Shown: piece after piece, positions 32,854-41,012 of the stretch | Numbering within the stretch: the stretch's first letter is position 1 | Layout of the letters: each line of letters opens with the position of its first letter | NCBI GenBank assembly: GCA_052170475.1 | Contig: JBQNAL010000005.1 | Coordinates: 68,940-132,939 of the forward strand | DNA from: CAJPQU01 sp052170475 | Lineage (GTDB): Bacteria > Bacillota > Negativicutes > Selenomonadales > Selenomonadaceae | Length of the DNA stretch: 64,000 nucleotides | Direction: 5' to 3' | Made by a program: the position numbers and the translations under genes | The notes under the pieces: model-generated | What the model saw: the letters and a program-made list of their open reading frames with translations, nothing else | Databases searched by the model: none | What the model was told of the DNA's origin: nothing

Positions 32854-35151
32854 ATGGAGCGCGAAGAGCGCATGGCGCGGCGGTATCGGGTGTTTGGCAT
32901 CGTGCAGGGGGTGGGCTTTCGCCCCTTTGTGAGCCGATTGGCGGTGCGGTATGGCATTTTGGGCAGCGTCGCGAACAAGGGCTCCTATGTCGAAATTTTG
33001 GCGGCGGGGCGGCGGGCGGACATGGCGGCCTTTCGCCGCGCCTTGACAGAGGAAGCGCCGGAGCGGTCGGCGATCCTGCGCGTGACGGAGGAGGTGCTGC
33101 CGTCTCTTTCGGCGGAAGCGTTCGTCATCGTCGAGAGTGCGCCGGAAGGGGGCGCGGTCTTTGTGTCCCCCGATATTGCCATTTGCGAAAAGTGCCGTCG
33201 GGAACTTTTTGACCCCACCGACCGCCGCTATCTCCATCCCTTCATCAACTGCACGGCCTGCGGGCCGCGGCTCACGATTTTGGACGCCATGCCGTACGAT
33301 CGGGAAAATACGAGCATGAAGGCGTTTCCCCTGTGCGCCTCTTGCGCCGCCGAGTATGACGATCCGGCGTCGCGCCGCTATGATGCCCAGCCCGTGTGCT
33401 GCCCGGACTGCGGCCCCTCCGTCTATCTCTTGGGCAGCGCGTTGCGCGGCAGTGCAGCCATCCAAGAGGTGCGCAGGCGGATCGCCGCCGGGGAGATTGT
33501 TGCCATCAAGGGGATCGGGGGCTTTCATCTTTGCTGCGACGCGCAAAGTGACGCGGCCGTGGCGCGGCTCCGCCGCGATAAGCGCCGCCCCTTTAAGCCT
33601 TTCGCGGTGATGGCGCGGGATTTGGCCGTCGCGGAGAGGGAAGCGGTGGTCTCAGAGAAAGCGGCAGAAGTGTTGGATGGGCCAGAAAAACCGATCCTGC
33701 TCCTCGCGCGGCGTCCCGATGGGCACATCGCCGAAGGCGTCACCCGGGGGCTTTCCCGCGTGGGGCTGATGCTGCCCTACACGCCGCTTCATTGGCTGCT
33801 CTTTTCGTATCCCGATGGTGTCGCCATGCCCGACGTCTTGGTGATGACGAGCGGGAATCCGCCGGGCGCGCCGATATGCCGGACGGACGGTGAAGCGCGG
33901 GCGGCACTCGCGCCTCTCTCTGACGTGATCCTCTCCCATGATCGGAGGATTCGGGTGCGTGCCGACGATTCGGTGATGGATTGGGTGGAGAACGCGCCCT
34001 ACATGGTGCGCCGAAGTCGCGGCTATGCGCCGCTCCCCGTGATGCTCACCGCCCCTTTGCGTGGGGAAGTGCTGGCTTTGGGGGGCGAATTAAAAAACAC
34101 GTTTTGCCTCGGGAAGGACGATCTCTTCTATCCCTCGGCGTATGTGGGGGATCTTTCCGATCTTCGCACCGTGGCCGCCCTCCAAGAATCCATCGAGCGC
34201 ATGGCACAGCTCTTATCCATCGAGCCGCAAGTGGTGGCCTGTGACCTTCACCCGCGCTATCAGACGACGGCGATGGCGAAGGCGTTCGGTCGTCCCGTGC
34301 GGGCGGTGCAGCACCACTACGCGCACATCGTGTCCTGTATGGCGGAAAACGGCGCAGCGGCGCCGGTGATCGGCGTGGCGTTCGATGGCACGGGCTATGG
34401 CGCCGACGGGACGATTTGGGGCGGAGAATTTTTGCGCGCCGATTATCGGGGCTTTACGCGCCTTGGGTCGATTGAGCCTTTTCCCTTGGTGGGCGGGGAT
34501 CGGGCGGCGGTGGAAGGCTGGCGGGCGGCGGTCAATCTCCTTTTTGCCATCGATCCGGCACGGGGACGGGAAGAGGCGCTCTCCTTGGGCTTGGGGACGG
34601 AGCGCGAGATCGCTGCCCAGTGCGTCATGGCGGAAAAAAATCTCAACTGCGTCACGACCACCAGCGCCGGACGTCTCTTTGACGCCGTGAGCGCCCTCTT
34701 GGGGATCCGCCGCACCTCCACCTTTGAAGGGGAAGCGGCGGTATATTTGGAGGAGGCGGCGGCAAAAGTCCCCGTCCGCCCCATCGCGCCGCCGCCCCTC
34801 CGCTTTGACGGGACGGGATTTTTTCACCTGCCGACGCGCGCCATCTTCGGGCGATTGGCGGCGGCACGGCGAAAGGGCGCGGATCCGTCGCAGCTTTCGG
34901 CAGAATTCCACGCCCTTTTGGCCGCGTCCGTCGCGGCGGGCTGCGCGGCGGCGCGAGATGCGACGGGGATTTCCACGGCGGCGCTCTCCGGCGGCGTCTT
35001 TCAAAACCGCCTGCTCCTTCGCCTCGTCACCGAAGGGCTTGTCGCCGAAGGCTTTACCGTCCTACGACATCACCTCATCCCGCCGAACGACGGCGGCATC
35101 GCCTTGGGACAAGCCGTCCACGCCCTCTGCTGCTTCATGACGGAAGGGTAG
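32854..35151 (+). CDS. hypF: [NiFe]-hydrogenase maturation carbamoyltransferase HypF
   Basis: A 765-residue HypF, which supplies the carbamoyl group that becomes cyanide at the [NiFe] centre. Domains in order: acylphosphatase (VQGVGFRPFVSRLA), two zinc fingers (CEKC...CTAC and CASC...CPDC), a YrdC-like nucleotide-binding domain (AIKGIGGFHLCCDA, RRDKRRPFKPFAVM), and a Kae1-like domain with HHYAHIVSCM and GVAFDGTGYG. The length is normal and no motif is lost. ATG 32854 follows GAGGGGGTGGGG; GTG 32836 is open but weaker. The other hyp genes and the hydrogenase are elsewhere. Confidence 0.95.
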   Translation: MEREERMARRYRVFGIVQGVGFRPFVSRLAVRYGILGSVANKGSYVEILAAGRRADMAAFRRALTEEAPERSAILRVTEEVLPSLSAEAFVIVESAPEGGAVFVSPDIAICEKCRRELFDPTDRRYLHPFINCTACGPRLTILDAMPYDRENTSMKAFPLCASCAAEYDDPASRRYDAQPVCCPDCGPSVYLLGSALRGSAAIQEVRRRIAAGEIVAIKGIGGFHLCCDAQSDAAVARLRRDKRRPFKPFAVMARDLAVAEREAVVSEKAAEVLDGPEKPILLLARRPDGHIAEGVTRGLSRVGLMLPYTPLHWLLFSYPDGVAMPDVLVMTSGNPPGAPICRTDGEARAALAPLSDVILSHDRRIRVRADDSVMDWVENAPYMVRRSRGYAPLPVMLTAPLRGEVLALGGELKNTFCLGKDDLFYPSAYVGDLSDLRTVAALQESIERMAQLLSIEPQVVACDLHPRYQTTAMAKAFGRPVRAVQHHYAHIVSCMAENGAAAPVIGVAFDGTGYGADGTIWGGEFLRADYRGFTRLGSIEPFPLVGGDRAAVEGWRAAVNLLFAIDPARGREEALSLGLGTEREIAAQCVMAEKNLNCVTTTSAGRLFDAVSALLGIRRTSTFEGEAAVYLEEAAAKVPVRPIAPPPLRFDGTGFFHLPTRAIFGRLAAARRKGADPSQLSAEFHALLAASVAAGCAAARDATGISTAALSGGVFQNRLLLRLVTEGLVAEGFTVLRHHLIPPNDGGIALGQAVHALCCFMTEG

Positions 35152-35289
35152 GGCGCCATGGGCGGCAGGACGGCGTAGAAGGGGACAGAGGGGGTACTCT
35201 GTGAGCTGTTTCCATTTCCGTTGTGCCGTGGTAGAATGGAGTTGTTCCATTTTGCTTCCCTCCTCAGTGACTTTTGGCTGTTACCTCAA

Positions 35290-35349
35290 AGTTTAACTGA
35301 ATGGGTTCCAAATGGAACTTTTTGCGTCAATTTATTTTACAACCTACAC
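35290..35349 (+). repeat. 60-bp repeat, left copy (inverse of 63940-64000)
   Basis: Identical to the reverse complement of 63940-64000 except for one A in the centre of a GTTCCA-TGGAAC palindrome. It is A+T-rich, unlike the upstream hypF sequence, and ends 40 bases before the restriction enzyme start. The rest of the 35152-35389 gap holds a possible TTTCCA-17-TAGAAT promoter (about 35208-35236) that now faces the island. Confidence 0.85.
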
Positions 35350-35389
35350 GATATTGTAGAGGTTACAAGCGATGGAAAGGATGTTTGCA

Positions 35390-36154
35390 ATGAGGTATGA
35401 AGATTTAGTTTTTAAGATTCCGCAGGAGTTACCGACCTATCGGGAAGATTCTGCATTTGTTATTCAGCAAATTACCGCTATTTTAGATTCACGCAGAGCA
35501 GCGAACGATGACAAAATCATTATCAATACGAATTTGCGCATGGGTTTACCGCTTGAAAACATTAATAAAATAGCCGGTCCCATGATTGAAGCATGGGCGG
35601 GTGAAGTATTTGCTGGCATTCGGGATGATATGAACAACGAATATCATCTTATCAATGTTGAAGCACAAGAACGCCTTGGAATGGCTGATATTGTCCTACA
35701 ATTCAGAAAAGAAAATTCTGTTCTAACAGGAAATGTTGATGTTAAAGCTACTGCTAACGATATTCCGAATAGCGGAAAAGGTCCGAACATAACGTCCTTT
35801 TCAAGAATTAGAACGGCATATGTGAAAGACCCGGATTTTATGTTTATCATTCTTTCAATAAAGCACCGTGTTTATTCAGAGAGAAACAAGGAAACGGGGC
35901 TTGTTGATGGTATTATGGAAGTTGTTGATTATAACGCCTATGACCTAAAGTTCGTTAGCGACGCAGATATTAACTATAACCCGGCGCTTGGAACAGGACA
36001 AATTCAGATAAAGGATATTCACTATGTGACTTATCAGTACAGAACCACGTGGGAAATGTGTCAACTGCTTGACCAAAAGTATTTACATAGTTCACGCAGA
36101 ACATTTGACGACTTTTACAGGGAGGCGACAAAGAATCAATGGATAAAGAACTAA
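35390..36154 (+). CDS. Type II restriction endonuclease (predicted)
   Basis: A 254-residue protein directly coupled to a DNA methyltransferase. A PD-(D/E)XK-like arrangement is visible: NVEAQERLGMADIVLQF (acidic residues) then GNVDVKATAND, where DVK supplies Asp and Lys. The recognition sequence cannot be predicted. G+C content is near 40%, far below the window average, as in the next gene. GGAAAGG before ATG 35390 is the best start; ATG 35372 is in frame. The stop lies inside the methyltransferase gene. Assignment rests mainly on the partner and the motif. Confidence 0.72.
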   Translation: MRYEDLVFKIPQELPTYREDSAFVIQQITAILDSRRAANDDKIIINTNLRMGLPLENINKIAGPMIEAWAGEVFAGIRDDMNNEYHLINVEAQERLGMADIVLQFRKENSVLTGNVDVKATANDIPNSGKGPNITSFSRIRTAYVKDPDFMFIILSIKHRVYSERNKETGLVDGIMEVVDYNAYDLKFVSDADINYNPALGTGQIQIKDIHYVTYQYRTTWEMCQLLDQKYLHSSRRTFDDFYREATKNQWIKN

Positions 36155-37095
36155 AAACAATTTGCGGCGATGTCATTGAGGAAATGAAAAAACTTCCTGA
36201 CAAGAGTATTCATTTAATCGTGACAGACCCGCCATATAATCTCAATAAAGATTATGGGAACAATCAAGATAAACTTAAATTTGACGAATATCTTGACTTT
36301 TCGCGTCAATGGCTTACAGAAGCAAAGCGTATTCTTACAGATAATGGAACTATATATGTTTTCATGGGAATGCGCTATATTTCCTATGTTTATACTATCT
36401 TGGAGCAAGAATTAGGCATGACTTTTAATTCTTGGATAACATGGTTTTATACGCAGGGTATCGGAAAAACAAAAGGCTTTTCGCCGCGACACGATGATAT
36501 ACTGATGTTCACAAAAAGCCCCCAAAAATTTGTCTTTCATTTGGATGATATTAGAGTACCCCAAAAATTTTATCGTTCTGTTAATAATATGCGAGGGGCA
36601 AATCCGGGCAATGTGTGGGAGTTTTCCCATATGCACTATTGCAATAAGAATAGAAAGCAGCATCCGACACAAAAGCCGGAGGGGTTATTTGAACGTATGA
36701 TTTTAGCGTCCTCAAATCCGGGAGATACAATCCTTGACCCCTTTGTAGGGAGCGGCACGGCATTAAGAGTGTGCCAACAGACGGACAGAAAAGGAATTGG
36801 AATTGATATAAACCCTGAATATATCGAAATGACCAAAGAACGGCTTGCAGAAGAATTCAAGGGTTTTGATAGCATAGATGAGAGAATGAAACGCGTCCCG
36901 AACGATTTGAATGACGCAGCAATCCGTGAAGAGTATATCAGAAATCATGTTGAATGGTTTTTGAAGAATCACCCCGACGCAGTAGGTGAATTCATGCAGG
37001 AAGTTAGGCAGAAGTACGAGGTGAAGATGAAAGAAAGCAATCAAATGACCCTGTTTGACCTGTTTGGAACGGAACTGGCGGCGGCAACAGTATAG
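36139..37095 (+). CDS. DNA adenine-type methyltransferase, beta class
   Basis: A 318-residue amino-methyltransferase. Motif IV is TDPPYNLNKDYG near the N-terminus and motif I, DPFVGSGTALRV, near residue 200, the IV-to-I order of the beta class. The DPPY form usually goes with N6-adenine methylation. The region between (GKTKGFSPRHDDILMFTKS) is the likely target recognition part. It should protect host DNA from the nuclease encoded upstream, with which it overlaps by 16 bases. Codon use is A+T-rich, matching recent acquisition. Confidence 0.9.
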   Translation: MDKELKTICGDVIEEMKKLPDKSIHLIVTDPPYNLNKDYGNNQDKLKFDEYLDFSRQWLTEAKRILTDNGTIYVFMGMRYISYVYTILEQELGMTFNSWITWFYTQGIGKTKGFSPRHDDILMFTKSPQKFVFHLDDIRVPQKFYRSVNNMRGANPGNVWEFSHMHYCNKNRKQHPTQKPEGLFERMILASSNPGDTILDPFVGSGTALRVCQQTDRKGIGIDINPEYIEMTKERLAEEFKGFDSIDERMKRVPNDLNDAAIREEYIRNHVEWFLKNHPDAVGEFMQEVRQKYEVKMKESNQMTLFDLFGTELAAATV

Positions 37096-37161
37096 CAGAT
37101 AAAATCAAGTATCGAATAGCTTTCAACATCGGTTTGTAGATTAAAGCGACAAAATAACATG

Positions 37162-37212
37162 AGAGAGTAGCTTACACCCTTATATATCAAGGATTTAAGC
37201 TACTCTCTTTTT
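37162..37212 (+). terminator. Intrinsic terminator of the restriction-modification operon
   Basis: A perfect 13-bp stem, AGAGAGTAGCTTA (37162-37174) with TAAGCTACTCTCT (37196-37208), is followed by TTTTT. It marks the end of the A+T-rich island. Confidence 0.85.
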
Positions 37213-37214
37213 AT

Positions 37215-37376
37215 GCTGTGGGGAAATTCTGTCGCGCAGATCATCCGGGGCGGCATGGGGCGCGTGGTGGGCTATTCCCCATCGCGATGGCAAAGAACGC
37301 TGTGGGCATGACGCTGGTTTGCGAAGGAACGACGTACGTCTGTGCGCTGATTTTTTCTTTTGTTTGGCAGGAGTAA
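37215..37376 (+). pseudogene. C-terminal remnant of a membrane protein
   Basis: Base composition returns to the host level here. One frame ends at TAA 37374-37376 and reads FPIAMAKNAVGMTLVCEGTT then YVCALIFSFVWQE, which looks like the last helix of an integral membrane protein. No start codon, ribosome binding site or N-terminal part exists; the frame runs back into the island terminator. It is probably the tail of a gene cut by arrival of the restriction-modification island. The family was not identified. Confidence 0.35.
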
Positions 37377-37428
37377 CGCGCTTGCTTATCGAAGTGCAAC
37401 GGGCAGGAAAGGAAGCGGGAGGTGCGGC

Positions 37429-37746
37429 GTGAAGAAAGTGCGGATCACCGTGGTGCGCAAGGCGTCGTACCCGGATTTGATGGCGAAATATGAAAATCCC
37501 ATCGAACACGCCTGCGATGTCGAAGAAGGCGCGGTGTTCATCGCCGATGGCCGACAAAAGCCGGACGGTCTGTGCGACAGTGCATGGGAAACCATGTCGC
37601 CCTTCGTCATGGGGCTTGCCCATGGGGCGGAGAATTTCTATGACGGCTGGATGAAGAATCCCCGCTCGGCGATGATTTCCTGCAACGATGGCTTTCGCCC
37701 GGTCAGTTTTTTGCTGGAGACGATGGAAGAGGATATAGTGCCATGA
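37429..37746 (+). CDS. TIGR04076-family small protein
   Basis: A 105-residue protein matching the TIGR04076 pattern: VKKVRITVVRKASY at the start, an HACDVEEGAVFI strand, GLCDSAWETMSPFVMGLAHGA and SCNDGFRPVSFLLE near the end. Three cysteines are kept. Some members of this family in anaerobes carry selenocysteine, but none is encoded here. The function is unknown. GTG 37429 follows GGGAGG by six bases; the in-frame ATG 37360 lies in the preceding remnant. Confidence 0.78.
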   Translation: MKKVRITVVRKASYPDLMAKYENPIEHACDVEEGAVFIADGRQKPDGLCDSAWETMSPFVMGLAHGAENFYDGWMKNPRSAMISCNDGFRPVSFLLETMEEDIVP

Positions 37747-37899
37747 GATGTCTGCGGGGGGCGTTGTCCGCTTTGTTCCCGCCGACCGGGCGAAAGGGAT
37801 TCGCTTCGAGGACGGGCTCAATTTGTCCGTGCTTCTTTACGATGTTACAGGCAAAGAAAGAGCGCGGCGGCTCGGAAGCGGCAAAGGGGAGGTGACGGG

Positions 37900-39135
37900 G
37901 TGGGGATATTTCCGTACCCGGTGCAGTATTTTAGCTGCAAGGCGTTCGAGCAGACGCCGGAAGATCTGCAAAAGATGTTGGCGTATTTGGCGCATGTCGG
38001 CGCGGGGGCGGCGGGCGCGGTGGCGGGGGAGACCGGCATCCCGGGGCTGAAGATTGATTTTAACGATGGGGTGCGCCTTGAGGTGCCGAAAGGCGCGTGG
38101 CACGTTCGCATCGGCGCGCACGATTCGGGGCTGATCTTCTACGATCAGGACGTCTCGGAGACGGTTTTGATCTCCTTGGAGAAGTATTATATTCCGTGGG
38201 CGATCGAGGTCAGCTACGAGGGGACGCCGGTCTTTGCCCACGATTTCGACCTGCACGGCGAGAAGGTGCGGCTCATCGTGAGCAGTGATCTCTTGGGGGA
38301 CACGCAGTCCTTTTTGCCCTATATCCCCTATGTGCGTGACTATTACGGGGCGAAGGTGTACTATTGGGTAAACCAAAAGATGCACGAGGTCTGCCGCCGG
38401 CTCTACCCGGAGATTCCCCTGCAGGAGGAGCGGGACGAGGATACCTACGCCACTTTTTACCTGAACGCCGGAATCGATTTTCCCGGTGCCGCGCCTTTTG
38501 ACGGGCGGCAGGTACCCATGACGCAGACGGGGCAGATGATTTTGGGACTGCCGGAGGAAGCGCCGCCGGTTCCGTGGCCGAAGGGGGCGCGGCGTATCGC
38601 GGAGAAGTATGTGTGCATCGGCGTCCAGTCGTCGAGCGTGACGAAGGGGTGGCTCTATCCCGACGGCTGGGAGGAGGTGACGGCGTATGTCAAGTCGCTG
38701 GGCTATCGCGTGCTGTGCATTGATCGGGAGCGGACGGCGGAGGGCTACGGCTACCGCGTGACCATGCCGAGCGGGGCGGAGGATTTCACCGGGGATTGTC
38801 CCCTCCTCGAGCGGGCGGACATGCTTTCCCATGCGGAATTTTTTATCGGTCTGCCCAGCGGTCTCTCGTGGCTGGCGCGGACGGCGGGCTGCCCGGTGGT
38901 GATGATCGGCGGGTTTTCCCTCTATTGGTGCGAATTTCCAACGCCTTACCGGGTGTATAATCCCTTGGTGTGCGGCGGCTGTTATAACGATGTGCGCCTT
39001 TCATGGAAGGACGCGATCTGTCCACGGCTGGATGGTGTGCCGGAGCGAAGGTTGGAGTGTTCGACGAAGATCACGCCCCGGATGGTGACGGCGGCCATCG
39101 ACCGCTTGCGCCGAGACTTAGGGGTGACGGGGTAG
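37900..39135 (+). CDS. Autotransporter strand-loop-strand O-heptosyltransferase
   Basis: A 411-residue glycosyltransferase of the Aah/TibC (BAHT, TIGR04414) type. The N-terminal beta-rich part (GIPGLKIDFNDGVRLEVP, HVRIGAHDSGLIFYD) and the C-terminal GT-B half (FIGLPSGLSWLARTAGCPVVMI) match. Four cysteines at about 358, 361 (CGGC), 374 (ICP) and 387 (EC) form the iron-binding finger known in TibC. These enzymes add heptose to serines of self-associating autotransporters in the cytoplasm. No autotransporter gene is nearby. GTG 37900 follows AAGGGGAGG by seven bases. The 153-base gap before it holds no clear gene. Confidence 0.88.
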   Translation: MGIFPYPVQYFSCKAFEQTPEDLQKMLAYLAHVGAGAAGAVAGETGIPGLKIDFNDGVRLEVPKGAWHVRIGAHDSGLIFYDQDVSETVLISLEKYYIPWAIEVSYEGTPVFAHDFDLHGEKVRLIVSSDLLGDTQSFLPYIPYVRDYYGAKVYYWVNQKMHEVCRRLYPEIPLQEERDEDTYATFYLNAGIDFPGAAPFDGRQVPMTQTGQMILGLPEEAPPVPWPKGARRIAEKYVCIGVQSSSVTKGWLYPDGWEEVTAYVKSLGYRVLCIDRERTAEGYGYRVTMPSGAEDFTGDCPLLERADMLSHAEFFIGLPSGLSWLARTAGCPVVMIGGFSLYWCEFPTPYRVYNPLVCGGCYNDVRLSWKDAICPRLDGVPERRLECSTKITPRMVTAAIDRLRRDLGVTG

Positions 39136-39216
39136 GCAGGCGTCCCGCCGAGTGCGGGGCGAGAGCGTTTCGGCAAGACGACGCGAGAGCGGCGCTTACA
39201 CGAAGGAGGAAATGAG

Positions 39217-39480
39217 ATGACACCGTGGGAAAAGTATCGGCAGGTTTTTCGTGAGGCGGTCGGTACGGGCTGGGCGCTCTTGGCGCTCATTTTGTTTTGG
39301 TGCGCGGCGGGGTTTGGCCTCGCGCAGGTGCCGGTGACCTTTGCCCATATCCCCCTTTGGGTATGGGCGGCCATCGGGGGGACGTGGCTTTTGGCGGTTC
39401 TCTTGGTGAAGGTTTTGACGGCGCGGGTCTTTCGGGATATGGCGCTCGACGAGGAGGCGGAGGATCATGAAGGACGGTAA
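39217..39480 (+). CDS. yhdT: YhdT-family membrane protein
   Basis: An 87-residue protein with two membrane helices (WALLALILFWCAAGFGL; LWVWAAIGGTWLLAVLLV), the DUF997/YhdT pattern. yhdT is regularly encoded directly ahead of panF and overlaps it here by 14 bases. It may be an accessory subunit of the symporter. ATG 39217 follows AAGGAGGAAATG. Confidence 0.87.
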   Translation: MTPWEKYRQVFREAVGTGWALLALILFWCAAGFGLAQVPVTFAHIPLWVWAAIGGTWLLAVLLVKVLTARVFRDMALDEEAEDHEGR

Positions 39481-40963
39481 CCTCTGGACGCTTTCGCCGC
39501 TCCTCTTTTTCATGGGGCTCATGTTGCTCGTGGGCTTTTGGGTGCGCTATCAGCAGCGTGCTGGTCTGGCGCGGAATTTCGTGGCGCAGTATTTCATCGG
39601 AAATCGGGAACTCGGCGGCTTCGTTTTGGCGATGACGACGGTGGCGACGTACAGTTCGGTGAGTTCCTTCGTGGGCGGCCCGGGCATGGCATGGAAGGTG
39701 GGCTTTGGCTGGCTCTACATGGCCATCGTACAGGTGACGGCGATCTTTTTGGTCTTGGGCATTTTCGGTAAGCGCGTGGCACTCCTCTCCCGACGCTTTC
39801 AGGCGGTGACGGTGGTGGACATCCTGCGGGAGCGCTTTCAGTCGGATGTTTTGGCGGGGATGGTGGCGTTCGTCATCGTATTGTTTTTCTGCGGCACGAT
39901 GACGGCGCAATTCGTGGGCGGCGCGAAGCTCTTTGAGACGGTGACAGGGTACAGCTATACGGCAGGGCTGACGCTCTTCGCGCTGGTGGTGGTGGCGTAT
40001 ACCGCTGTCGGCGGCTTTCGGGCGGTGGCGCTGACGGATACGGCGTGCGCTCTGATGATGATGGTGGGGATCGTCCTCCTCCTGTACCACATTTTAGAGG
40101 CAGGAGGCGGCTATGACGCCATCATGACCCATATCGCGGTGCATCATCCGGCGATGCTGGATCCTCTCTCGGCGGGCGATATGCCGCTCGGGCTTTACTT
40201 TACCCAGTGGCTCTTGGTGGGGATCTGTACCATCGCCCTCCCGCAGTCCGTGGTGCGGGGGATCAGCTATCGGGATACGAAGAGCCTGCACCGCGCCATG
40301 ATGATCGGGACGGTGGTCATCGGCTTCATGACGGTGGGGGTCAATCTCACGGGGATCTTGGCGCGCGGGGTATTGACGGAGGAACTTGCCGTCTACGGCG
40401 GGGTCGATTACATCATTCCCCGCACCATCACCGCCACGATGCCGCCGCTCTTGGCGGGCATCGCCATCGTGGGACCCTTGGCGGCGTCCATTTCCACCAT
40501 CTCCAGCCTTCTCTTGGTAGCGGCCTCCGCCATCGTCAAGGACGTCTACCTGCACCACAAGACGAAGCGGGGGGAAGCTGTGACGGATGGGCGGCTGCGC
40601 TTTTTGAGCATGGCGACGACGGCGGTGATCGGCGGCGCGGTGTTCTTCATCGCGCTGTCGCCGCCCAGCGTGATATGGATCATCAACATGTTCGCCTTCG
40701 GGGGACTCGAAACGGCGTTTTTCTGGACGCTGCTCTTCGGGCTCTTCTGGCGGCGCGCCAATACGTTGGGGGCGCTTTTTTCCACCGTGGGCGGTACGGC
40801 GGCCTACTGCCTGACGCAAGGCTTGGGCGTTAAGATCATGGGGCTTCATCAGATCACCATCGGCATCACGGCGTCCCTGCTCTTTTTCCTCGTGGGGACG
40901 TATGTGGGGAAACCGACGGAGGAGAAGGTGCTGGCGGTCTTTTTCCCCGAAAAGGAAACATAG
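39467..40963 (+). CDS. panF: Sodium/pantothenate symporter
   Basis: A 498-residue sodium:solute symporter (SSS family) with about 13 membrane helices. The sodium-site region TTVATYSSVSSFVGGPGMAW, FAQYF-like YFIGNRELGG and the C-terminal helices agree with PanF, and the preceding yhdT supports that substrate. It imports pantothenate, the precursor of coenzyme A. Without the yhdT link a generic SSS transporter would be the safer call. Confidence 0.9.
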   Translation: MKDGNLWTLSPLLFFMGLMLLVGFWVRYQQRAGLARNFVAQYFIGNRELGGFVLAMTTVATYSSVSSFVGGPGMAWKVGFGWLYMAIVQVTAIFLVLGIFGKRVALLSRRFQAVTVVDILRERFQSDVLAGMVAFVIVLFFCGTMTAQFVGGAKLFETVTGYSYTAGLTLFALVVVAYTAVGGFRAVALTDTACALMMMVGIVLLLYHILEAGGGYDAIMTHIAVHHPAMLDPLSAGDMPLGLYFTQWLLVGICTIALPQSVVRGISYRDTKSLHRAMMIGTVVIGFMTVGVNLTGILARGVLTEELAVYGGVDYIIPRTITATMPPLLAGIAIVGPLAASISTISSLLLVAASAIVKDVYLHHKTKRGEAVTDGRLRFLSMATTAVIGGAVFFIALSPPSVIWIINMFAFGGLETAFFWTLLFGLFWRRANTLGALFSTVGGTAAYCLTQGLGVKIMGLHQITIGITASLLFFLVGTYVGKPTEEKVLAVFFPEKET

Positions 40964-41012
40964 GGCGGCGTTTGGTCGGGCGATGCGATAGGGAAAGCAG
41001 GGGCGAGGTCGG

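Noticed and set aside
37748..38050. 100-codon frame between the TIGR04076 gene and the heptosyltransferase
   Set aside because: It starts 1 base after a stop codon without its own ribosome binding site, overlaps the heptosyltransferase by 150 bases, and its second half is low-complexity Arg/Ser typical of a shadow frame. The first 50 codons remain possible but unsupported.
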